A stretch of DNA of 64,000 nucleotides, taken from the NCBI RefSeq assembly GCF_000524195.1, contig NW_020170509.1, forward strand, positions 1 through 64,000, read 5' to 3'. Below, piece after piece: positions 10,231-20,321 of the stretch (the stretch's first letter is position 1; each line of letters opens with the position of its first letter). Source of the stretch: Echinococcus granulosus (taxonomy: Eukaryota; Platyhelminthes; Cestoda; Cyclophyllidea; Taeniidae). A program made the translations under genes and the position numbers. Under the pieces are notes generated by a model, which searched no databases, was not told where the DNA came from, and saw nothing but the letters and a program-made list of their open reading frames with translations.

Positions 10231-11550
10231 CCACTTAGGTTTTGTTGGCAACGTTAGCTGCGTTTTGTGTCACCTTGCTCAATTTCGCTTTGCAGTTGTA
10301 TTCGGGACAGTGGTGATGCTGACAAAGTAGAGGAGTGAACAGCTTCTTGAATGGACGAGTTGAATGCAGGGCAATCGCACGAAGGCAAACGCCACTTCCT
10401 TCGTTCTTCATTAGTTTCGCCACTTTCCCTGCCCATCAACAAACCACACTGCATAGCTTGATATTCCAAACACTCATACTCTCAACCACACACAAATGAT
10501 GTTGCGATGAATATAAACTGCGTGTCCTTCCGTGTTTTTGTTTGTAAGTACCTAGTACTCTTCATCTAGCAGAAGGCATTAATCGAGAATTGTTTCCTCT
10601 CATGCAAAGACGACCTTAACTTCACCAGTGTTTGGTCGACAAATACCCAAAGAGTGTTGCATGTAAGAGCGGGACAACGTGACGCAGTGGTTGGGTGTGA
10701 AGCATCTTCAAGCGTGGCAAGTGGGAATAAATTCGACCAGTTCACCTTCTCTAAGTTTGTTTGATCTATTAAAAGAGGCGTATGTGAACGTGCCTGTTTA
10801 ATTTTGAGGTGGGTGATGGGCGATTGCTGAACCAAAGCAACCAAGTGAATGCAGTAGATTTAACTGCCTTGCTATCACATTTCTTGTTAGGCGCAGCCGA
10901 GAGGATCGACTGGTTGTTGGCCCAAGTAGCAGGCGATGAGTCTGTATCACGAGATGCAATGAGGGGTTTATTCAATGTCTCCGTGTAATGAGACGCACCT
11001 ACTTTTGGCTTGCTATCACCGAATAAAAGGCCACACAAGGCTTTGCCACTCCATTCGTCTCATCATATCCCATTGCAGTGGAAGTTGCACTGGAGTGGAT
11101 CCTTGTAGTAAAGGTCCAACTGGTTAAATACACAGTTGCTTCTGCAACCTCCCACTTATAAGTTGCCGACTGTACGGGGTGCCTTGAAGTTGGCGCGGTT
11201 TAAACAAATCCCCGCGTCTGCTTCTGTATTCAAACAATTGTTTGTTTTTTACCATGAATTTAATTAATCGTCCATGCCTGGTCCATGTAAGAACTGGTTG
11301 ACGGTGCTGAAACACCTTCTCTTGAGTGGAGTCGCTGGCAATGTATATGTGGAGAAGGTTCACTTTTCGCTAGTTGAAATGCGACGGTGGGACGTGACGA
11401 GTCAAGGATCATTGTGAGAGCAAGGATGGATTGGAGAAATATGGCGAGGTTGATAGTATTGAAATGGCGACGAGTAGGGGAGTGAGGTGTTTGTGTAGAA
11501 TAGAAACGAAGCTCTGGAACCGGGTTAACAATATACGTGCAATGATAGAA
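10231..11550. other. Unassigned region with short minus-strand frames
   Basis: Minus-strand frames of 70-92 codons overlap at 10,254-11,038 and at 11,124-11,363. None shows a recognisable domain, methionine context or splice site, and none recurs elsewhere in the window. Treated as non-coding. Confidence 0.3.
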
Positions 11551-11559
11551 AAGTTAATT

Positions 11560-11730
11560 ATTTGAACGGCAGATGAATGTACAGTGAAAAATATGATGAG
11601 TTGGGATTACTGAAGGCATGAACATGTGCAGAATGGAGCAGTGAATTGGTAGATGGATTGTAAATGAACAAGTGGAGGCACAAGGATGAATTGATGGATG
11701 GATGGGTGGATGGATAGATGGCTGTGTAAT
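11560..11730. repeat. Degenerate GATG / TGAATGGA simple repeat
   Basis: Runs of gatggatgg and tgaat units, clearest at 11,690-11,725 (gatggatggatgggtggatgg). The same type of sequence as at 60-250. It produces Ser/Pro/His-rich spurious frames. Confidence 0.7.
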
Positions 11731-12019
11731 GGGTTTCAACTTCAGTGCATTGCGCATGATGTGAAGGAAATGCCAATGTATTTATTAGTTTGAAGTAGAG
11801 GAAGTAATGATCGATTAGTAAGGGGGATAAGCGAGATGAACTTGCAAAGGATATCATCGAATTTGGCAGGGCGGACATCTCTTATGTGGCTGAGGACCCG
11901 TCCCATTTCCACCCTACCAACAATTCTCTCGGTGAAGGAAGAAAAATGTTATGTCCCCACCTCAACTTCTTTATGTATCTAGTGGAAGTCGGCAGATAAC
12001 AATACAACAGGCGCATATT

Positions 12020-12850
12020 AGGACAACTTGACAGCACATGGAAAGCATATCGTGGGAAGCGAATCATTTCACTAACAAATTACTTGGTCCATCGCACGCA
12101 CGTCCTCACGTGTTGAGGTCCACACTGCGACAGAGCGAGCATAGCATCACTGATGGTCGAGCAAATGCCAAAAGTGTCTTTCTCGCACAATGCTTCTGTT
12201 TCGACACGCCTAGATTGGAAGTTGTTAATCCACCTCACTGGCCCATTGCAAGGCTGTCCGAAGACAAATTGCAATGCCTCATTTGAATTGCTACGAGGAA
12301 ACTTCCGCTGCTTCGACACTGGCTGAGGCGGAACCTTAAATGAAGGCAAATAACGCGGACACAATTCCACTGATTGTTCACCTACAGTTCACACCTGTCG
12401 AGGTGATGAGCCTGGAGACTGAGCTTTCCGATATGCGTGTTGGTGATCTCACGATGTGCATAAATTGCAGCATCTATTCCTTCTCAGTGTACAAGACTGG
12501 TGCAGTAGTCAAATCAAGCAGTTGTCATATTGACCAGGACATTGTGAATACCGGATGAAAAACCGTTTGACCAAGTGCCACCTCCTGTACCCCTTCGCCG
12601 ATTTCCACCCCACCCGACACACTATAAACAACGACTAGAGAATGGAACCCACCCATGCCCCATGGCCTAGCAATTCAGGTCATTGGAACACAACGAAGCG
12701 TGTGCCCAGTTTGTTTACAATAACGACAATCTGGTGTGGATGAGTCAAGACATATCAGTCGTGCATGCATTCATTTTAGATGAATGCCTCATTGACACGT
12801 GCTCCTACAATGCGAATTAATGTGCTTCCACATCTTTGCATTGAATACGC
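12020..12850 (+). pseudogene. Possible capsid-like relic, broken frames
   Basis: Several plus-strand frames are unusually open for this neighbourhood. 12,340-12,558 includes IPLIVHLQFTPVEVMSLETE and INCSIYSFSVYKTGA; a shifted frame from about 12,551 to 12,840 carries PPPVPLRRFPPHP and FVYNNDNLVWMS, with one TAG. The spacing of a TP.E...L segment and an I.CSIYS segment is reminiscent of densovirus capsid proteins, which would fit the NS1-like fragment at 8.36 kb on the same strand. The evidence is impressionistic and the frames are interrupted. It could equally be an unrelated decayed gene. Confidence 0.25.
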
Positions 12851-13129
12851 CCGAAAATGACTGCAATGCAGTTGGACGTTATTGTGCAACTTTACTGCAA
12901 GCTCTGATCTGAAATATTTTAGCTAATGCATTCCTCCATCCACAGTTCAGTTCGCCGATAGAGGGGAACTGCGGATACTACATTCCAACTGGATGTAATG
13001 GTGATGCTGCTCTCAGATGTCACCTCACATGCAAGAGCGTTCAAAGGAGTGGGTTAAAATATCGTGACCTATCGTTTAAGCACCAGTTAATCTGCGATAT
13101 TCAAAGTGGAAAAATGATCTGGACGACCG

Positions 13130-13930
13130 CCATGCACGAAGCTAAGTAGGAGGGAACATGTGCTCTTTAAAATGTGGAACCATGTCATGATTTTCGAGCA
13201 ATGCCGTTACGACACAGCAATAACGCCTGTTCTTCAAGGTGCTTTAGCCGGTTGCAACTTTGCGAAGACTGAGCTTACACCGTTGCTTAAAATAATTAGC
13301 GAATGAAGTAGATAGATGTCCACGCATTATAATCAGGTTGGTAAAACCACATTAGGTAAATGTTTTCGCCTTACACGTAGTATATGCAAAGGCATAGGTA
13401 GCGGTATTGAAATGATGCATAGTTTTGAGTGAAATCAAATTGTATTCAATGCAAAAAGGCTTGCATTCCTTTGTACCTTAAATAATATTTGCATTGCGGG
13501 AAAATTTTACGCGAAACATCATTTTGAATAATTTGATTTAAAATGCGAAAACATTTGTAATTCAGGCAAAAAAAGAAACATTTAAGTTATATTTTAAAAA
13601 CAATTCTTCAAATCCGCATGCCCAATATCCCATTATTGCTTTGCTACTAGTAAACTACAGAAAATTAGTCAAACATAGCTGCATATATGCTCAGCTTTTT
13701 TTAAGTATAAATGCTTCTCAAAATCCTCTAACCATTGCTTTGGTGTGAAAATTTTAGGCTGCATAATTTTGAAATATAATGTAATAATCGCATTGTTTTA
13801 ATGTTCTTTTCAGAGGGAAGGTACGAATACAATTCAAGGCTGGTGACGGAGTTGACGCCCTGCGGGTCTGAGAGCGGTTGTGGACCCTCGCCCCGATAAA
13901 CCCTGTACTCGTTTTCCCTATCCACTTCTT
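13130..13930. other. AT-rich intergenic DNA
   Basis: Very AT-rich between 13,380 and 13,800 with no gene. A short minus-strand frame at 13,728-13,934 has no recognisable features. Confidence 0.5.
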
Positions 13931-13954
13931 CCATTGAATTTGTCGAATCTGGTG

Positions 13955-14271
13955 TTATGAGAGAGGAAATTGGATTGGCGTGGACATGGATGTAGAAGGC
14001 ATGGAACCTTCTCCCACTTCATGCGCTTGATTGTGGACTCTGTTGTAAAAGGCAAATTCCTCATTTCTGCAGATGACTTCATTGATTCTCTCATCACTCC
14101 ACTGTTGGGCGTTACACTGATTCGTCAAAGCCTCTTCAGTTTTGACGAAGCAAAATCTATCAAGGGACCACTTTGTACTTTTATTGACGCTGGAAAGAAG
14201 GGGGCTCCTTCCATGACCTGCAACATCTGTACCTCCAGCTGAATTGGCGGTGGGAGGGGTTGAACAGGTAG
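13955..14271 (-). pseudogene. Frameshifted copy of the unidentified 3'-terminal exon at 4,057-4,374
   Basis: It keeps the acceptor (actgtcag|ctacctgttc), the TAA, and long matching stretches (SDERINEVICRNEEFAFYNR versus SDERRNEVIRRNEEFAMHNS). It is 317 rather than 318 bases: one base is missing near 14,232, where copy 1 has a continuous frame, so the N-terminal and C-terminal parts lie in different frames. Downstream of the slip the frame is still open to the stop, so decay is recent or the tail was under constraint until recently. Same orientation as copy 1. Confidence 0.6.
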
Positions 14272-14760
14272 CTGACAGTCATTTCATATCTATCGGATCA
14301 GTTGTGAATCTTTAAATCTTACAAGCTTAAAATCTGGAATTTCATTTCTCATCAGTGGAAATGAATCAGAACACTTGCCTTATTAACGAAATCAAACTCA
14401 GTATAGCTCTGTTGCATTAAAGCGATACCTGATAAGTGTGAAGGGAAGTGAAAGCACTTGAGAGGTTACTGAAGTTGGTATTCACAAGGATTCTACTCGT
14501 GGGGAGGTTCATGTAGACCATTTGTTAGAGGTAGAATCTTCATAGAAAAGCAAATGAATGTGAAAATTACTCGATGCATATCGAAAATAAAGACAGCATT
14601 AACCGAGGCCCGAATGCAGCGTTTGAGACCAGGAGGAGGAGTGGACAACGGCAGGTCACAACAAAGAACCTTTGAATTGCAAGTCTCGTTCCGCATGATT
14701 TCAAAAATGGAACTGAATCATGGAAGCGGAACTGAGAGTGAGCCAAAAATTCCAAACTAC
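14272..14760 (-). repeat. Second copy of duplicated segment (partner 4,375-4,960)
   Basis: Same-orientation match, including gattctactc / gattctgctc and the tgagacc...gacaacggcaggt / tgagaccc...gcaacggcaggt blocks. Non-coding homology as far as can be seen. Confidence 0.5.
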
Positions 14761-16569
14761 AAACCCCCTAACTCACTTCTTCTACATAATAGCTTTTGTC
14801 GGAGTAAGCGATCAGATGTCAACGCTTGTCATGGCATCCGTCTTCATTTCTGGTCGTGGTGATTCTCTCATCCACCTACCTGAATGCTGCTAACGCCGTC
14901 AACGCCTAATTTCCAGTTCACTGTTAAGGCGGCAAAGAATCGCAGGTGGGAGGAGATAGTGTGGTGTAAAGAGAAGCATTTTTGTATCACTTTATGGTTC
15001 AGCAATGACTACTGCCCATAATATTCTTTTGATCCAGTTTACTAACAAGCACACAAGGCAGTTAGTGAGACTTGCTACAGCAAAGTTCGTTAAAGAGCTT
15101 CCCACTGTTCCAGTGTCAAGATGTGAGCTAACAGATACCACACACATTACCTTCTCACTACTGACGCGTCTCCTGAAATGCCCGACTAAGTAAGGCTGTT
15201 GGGAGTAGACATGAGGGATGAAAGTTGACATGATTCAAACTGCGGAGTACTTCGAGTGTCAGTGGAATGTCTGTCTGAATTGCAAAGTCATTGCAAGCTT
15301 TGATTAACACGGCTTAACCCACCTACATATAATTTTCATGTTTCGCTTCATAAACTGTGAAAGTCTAGTCATAAAAGTGAAGCTCCACAGTACGCACCCA
15401 TCTGCGGAGAGCGATGTATAGCAAAGGAAAATGCGAATTATTAAGAAGCGCGACCATTCGTGCCATCCCGTGCTCATTGCGGAGGGAGATGATGCTACAA
15501 GTGAGAAGGAACTCCCTTCAGTATTCAACGCAGATATTCAATGTTGTGACCAAAAGGCTGAATTTGCAATTCGTAATGATGTTGCTTTTAAACAGGCGAT
15601 TGAGTTTTTAAGCAGCTGATTCCTAGGGCTTACATCTCCCTACTCCCCACGCAAGATCGCAACCTTCTACCTACATTCAACATGAAGGTCCTCTTAGCTC
15701 CATCAAGACTCCATCATTCGAAAATTATGGTGTTTTAATAAACCCACTTTGTAGATGAATATTCCTTTGGAGAATTGATGTAACAGCAGACAATGTGTTG
15801 AATTATAAGCGACTTTGCTTCATTAGCCTCAGAAAAGCATTTATGAAAACAACAGCTGATTTTAATGCCTGTTGTGCAGTTACAAACACTTCGTCCTGTT
15901 GCAAATGCACAAAGGCGATTTCTATGCAAAAGCTGCAGTGACACTATCAGTTTAACTTGAGCATTTGAAAGAGACACATTGGATCAGTACATCCTCACTC
16001 CAAGAATGGCTACCTCTGATGAGGCAAGGTAGCAGTTTTCACCGCAGTGTGGAATTCTAGGTAGAGGCGTAGTGCTAGGACAACATGCGAACTATCGAGT
16101 GGGTCAACCAAAGAACCGGCGCTCACATGTGTTACAGAACACGATAATCACAATAAGGAAAGGAATGAAGCCGTGCATAGGAAGTACCAGTGGAGGAACA
16201 ATCTCTAATCGACGGACTGCCTCAGTCTAGTTCCTTTCATTTAACGCAGTCTAGCAGGAGTCACACAAGAATGTCGTTGTTGTTGGTGGTGGGTTTTGAA
16301 GGAATTGAATTTGCCTAAAATGGCTTAGGTGTGTCTTCCGTTCAGAAGAACACCTACTAATTTAGTACAAGTCGCCTGGACAGTGTCAACAAATTCATGC
16401 GCCAAATGCAGTGGCAGAGACCTCCTCATGCCTCTAAAAATAATTCCCTATGTCGCAATAAACCCGCAGGTTATTACTTGCAGTACATCTGCCCGTTTCA
16501 AGGGACTCTCTTTTCAAGCATTGCTTTCATTATCATGAGGCTCTGTAGAGGTTTAGTGACAGATGACGA
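14761..16569. other. Intergenic, no gene recognised
   Basis: A block at about 14,930-15,020 (gtggtgtaaagagaagcatt) repeats 6,800-6,880, i.e. a flank of FnIII copy B. Otherwise only short unsupported frames. Confidence 0.4.
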
Positions 16570-19400
16570 CTATGTCATGAAGCAGTTGCTCGGATCTAGC
16601 AGAATTGAAGTGCTTCCACCGTGGCCGTGTGGCGCTTTCCTTGCACTGCCTCATGGGGCAGTTGTCGCATTACCTGAGTGTGTAACTTCGATTTCTCGTG
16701 TCGGTTAACGGTTAGCGTGGCGACATTTGAAGTGCATTATCTGGACTTCAGAACGAAATGTACCTGTGTTGTAAGGAGAGTCAAATGGTTCTATCTAGTC
16801 AGGCAGTTCCGTTTTGGCCACACAGTGACGAAGAGGTGGAGTGATAAGACGTAAAGACACACAAAGCAGAAAAATGCAGAAGAACGCAAAGCAACACCGT
16901 GCTCTCTTCCTCCTACACCCTCAATCCGCTTACGTTTTGCAAGAGGCACCTTGACGTGGTCAATGTACAATGCATACCTACTTGAGTCCTGCAATCTCCC
17001 GCATTCGTGACCACATAATTTCATCCTTCCCAACAGTTCTACATTGCCAAATGAAATTTGCAAGAATATGATTACTTTTGAAGTCACACTCTAACAGAAC
17101 CTGTAAATAGGAGAACAAACGTTGATTTTAATGAAACCCACACCTTCAACCACCCATTAACTTGTATCATATGACTTTACAATTCATCTTCATATCACAT
17201 TTGCCGTGCTTAGACTGTCTGGGAGAACCAAATTTGGTTGCGTGCGTTGGAGCACCTTTGTGATGAATGCACAAGTCTATTTAGGCCATGAGGCAAATGG
17301 AGCTCAAAAGTTGTACCCCACTTCGCTTACAGCAGTACACCCCTTTCCAATCACCGCAATTGCATCAAATATTTCAGTGAAGATCAAACATTGGGAAGTC
17401 AATTAGTTAACACTCAGAAGGTATCCACTACGAGAAATCACATTATTGTGAGGCAGGTACGAATGCTTGGCGACTGATACAATCCCTGCTCCGTGCAAAC
17501 CTGTGATGGAATAGATTGCCTCGATAAACGCAAGATCTGGGGCATGTTAGATGAAATGGTGGGTAATGTGCTCGGACTTACGGAAGAGTTCAAGTAAGCA
17601 CCACCGCCATGTAAGCAAGTAGGACTGCAGAGATTGTGGAAGTCCATGCAGGTGCGCCACTTGAGGTAGCACCTTCTTTCCCTTCTACGAAAAAAGAATG
17701 CTTTCAACAAAATCGTAAAGGGGATGAACATGGCGCATGTGTAAACTGTGCAATGACGAGCATTGACGACTCCCTCTTTGTGGTTTGCTCAACGAATTCT
17801 CTCATGCTATGACACAGGACACACCGATACGGATAGGGGGTAGTAGTAAGTAGTATGGTTGGAGGTGAGATTGCACAGCATAATCATCCGCACTAGTTGC
17901 CTTCTTCCCCAATTGCCACCACAGTCGCTTCGCATGAGTTGTGGGGCCGTAGTGCGTCGACGGTGATATGTTCAAGTGAGAAATGTGCAACTATACACGT
18001 TGAGAAGTTAAAGTGGGTGAGTGACACTGCCGTTAGCTCAATTATGTCTGCTTGAGGTTTAGCCGTCCTTGAAGACGTGATATTCAACTCGTGTAGTGGA
18101 CTGGGGGAAGGGTTTATGAGTCGCTGTATGTACGAACATTTCGCCTGAGTATACTTTGTTATTGAAGTTTATGTGTAAATGCAAGCAACAAAAACCAGTG
18201 CATCCGGAACAAATTAAGGTTACCAGTCGGCCTTGTTGTAGAGGTGCTCTCGCCACCTTTTGAAGAAAAAAAGAAGGCATTATACCTCAAGCGTGGTGCA
18301 AGCAGTCTGTTTCACTTAGCCAACGGAATGTGGTGCATTTACACCTAACGTCATGCCAGTGGTGGCAGTGGCAGTAGCAGAAGGGAAAGAACTTAACTGT
18401 GATTGTCCCCAAGATGTAATATTTGAAATGATCGGTCTACTACGTATTAGGGTTACTTACTCCTCACGTTCGGACTTTCAACCTATATGATCAGTTTATT
18501 CACATTTTCGCGTGTATGTGCAAGTCAAACAGCATAAAGCTTGAGCATCTCACTGGAGCGAGTGATTCGATTTGCCTCGCTCCAGCTTAGTTTGTCTCTG
18601 ATGTGACCACTTCCTAAGGCTGACGTGCTGTCAAACGATTAGTGAGATGAAAATGTTAAGGTGTTGCCAAGTGGCAATGTAATGGGTTTTCAAATTGATG
18701 GCATCGTATGCAGCGCTAGACGCTGTAACACCAGTAAAGCTGTGAAGGTCCTTTACCTCTACCTACGCTGTCAAGTTCACGCCATCTTTTCGACTTAGCT
18801 CTGAATGCATGCAATGCAATGCAATGGATATGAGTCGAAGTAGACTCACCATCGGGCCCCGTTGTAAAGTAAATTGTTCGATGTAATACGGGACTCTTGC
18901 TTCCATGTGCATATAAGGTCAATTTGTAATCGGTGTTGGACAGCAATCCATAAAATGTGATAGTTTCAGTTTCGACCTCTGCTTCTTCATGAGTGGTGTC
19001 ACCGAGTCCATTAATTGGAGCTGCGGTGGCCTCAATGTAGTGTACTCCGATGTTGGACAAATCCGTTTCATTCCAACTTAATTGAAGTGTAGTGTGGTTC
19101 AGAAACTTCCATTTTATGCTTTCTATGGGCAGGAGCGGTAATGACGATTCGCGTTCTGAAAAAAATCACTGTTCAATAAGCGTGTTGCGGGCACTTTGGG
19201 GGCACTTTCCTCCTAATGCCACTAAATCAGTATTAATGGAGGAAAGACTGTCACTAGGTTTGCCTTTATAATGCAACACCTGGCCAGTTTGATCTACCGG
19301 GCACAGGGGTTAGTAAGTGTTGCCATTCCGCATGGAATCGCCTGTCATAGTCTTACATGAGCGTGGGTGGGAGTGTAAATTAATTTGAAGAATGAAAGCA
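16570..19400 (-). repeat. Arm C of the inverted segmental duplication (partner 1,560-3,850)
   Basis: Matches arm A in reverse orientation, and matches the block around copy B (6,880-7,960) in the same orientation. It contains FnIII copy C exons 2 and 3. About 640 bases at roughly 17,430-18,060 have no counterpart in arm A, so they were either inserted here or lost from A; no element signature was recognised in them. Confidence 0.75.
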
Positions 19401-19880
19401 CATACACTCTTGACGATACTGCTTGATTATTGTTGTCAAATTTAAAGGCAAGTATCTCTTGCCAATCGGTCTAGCAATTGCTACTTGTTTTAACTTACTT
19501 ATCAGGAGTCGATAACAAAATCAAATCAACCTGTGGTTTCTATGCGCATGAAGGTTAAGGAAGAGATCTACGCGCCTCGTCACTAATTGCCTTAGTCACG
19601 TCATGCCCTATCAAATGGTAGTAGTAAATGTCTTGTAGACGTGTAGGGGCCACATAGTGAGTACATGATCTTAAATGCAGCCAATATTATGAGGCTTTGG
19701 TGCAAAACATTAAAAGAATGAAAGAATCAACCCGTGTAACAAATACTACTACGTGTCAAAGGCTAATTCGCATATGCTGATGAGAGTCAATCATAAGATG
19801 CCCACTTACGCTGTGCTCCGTTCCCTTCCTGAACCACAATGGAGGAGGCAAACAATGAGACAGTAGAAAGACACCGCCAT
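18159..19880 (-). pseudogene. FnIII oncosphere-antigen-like gene, copy C (three exons, exon 1 out of frame)
   Basis: Exon 1 is 19,880-19,810 (MAVSFYCLIVCLLHCG, a hydrophobic signal; donor C|GTAAGT). Exon 2 is 19,155-18,850 (tttttttcag acceptor, 306 bases, donor G|GTGAGT). Exon 3 is 18,256-18,159 (ttcttcaaaag acceptor, 31 codons then TAA). Exon 2 is fully open and FnIII-like: TTLQLSWNETDLSNIGV with the strand-B tryptophan, FYGLLSNTDYKLTL with the strand-F tyrosine, ending TTGPDG. Exon 3 adds GESTSTTRPTG and a hydrophobic tail (HWFLLLAFTHKLQ), recalling the C-terminal segment of EG95-type antigens. Exon 1 is 71 bases against 73 in the copy at 1,140-1,212: two bases lost in a T run leave it in phase 2 while exon 2 needs phase 1. 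Unless another start exists, the signal cannot be joined to the domain. Family assignment is fairly sure; function is doubtful. Confidence 0.6.
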
Positions 19881-20321
19881 CAACGTAAATGTTGCTGCAT
19901 TCACAACCCACTGCATTTATACGAACTCCTTCCAAATCATCAGTTAATGAAATGCCTTCTACTTGATAGAAATCCACTTCTTCATGAGTGTACTGCACGC
20001 ATGAACTGATGGGCCGTCCAGGTGATTCCATATCCAAATAGCACGATTCTTATCATCGGCGTACAAAATACGCAACTGATGGAAAATTCAAAGCAAAACA
20101 TGCTGCTGATGTTCGTGCCATTTTAGCTTTGGCTATTACATGTAAAATCCCGGCTAGCCGTCTACACACGGTAATAAAAAATTCAATTAGGAAATTTTTA
20201 GACAAAAGTAGTAGCTTTTTACTTGACATTTCAATATTAGAGCTTAAGTACTACAATTGCAAAAATCAATTTTTTTTGTTATAATATTTTGTTCGTCCAT
20301 GCTGGTTTCTGTTTCCATACC
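19881..20321. other. Spacer between divergent genes
   Basis: 19,881-20,050 is the upstream flank of FnIII copy C and matches 1,213-1,480. 20,100-20,300 is AT-rich (with a run of T at 20,271-20,278 and ataatatttt just after) and is the likely promoter or 5' untranslated region of the plus-strand gene starting at 20,322. The two genes point away from each other. Confidence 0.5.

Noticed and set aside
11690..11725. Regular short repeat considered as a CRISPR-like or microsatellite array
   Set aside because: Simple GATG repeat without spacers; the organism is a eukaryote.
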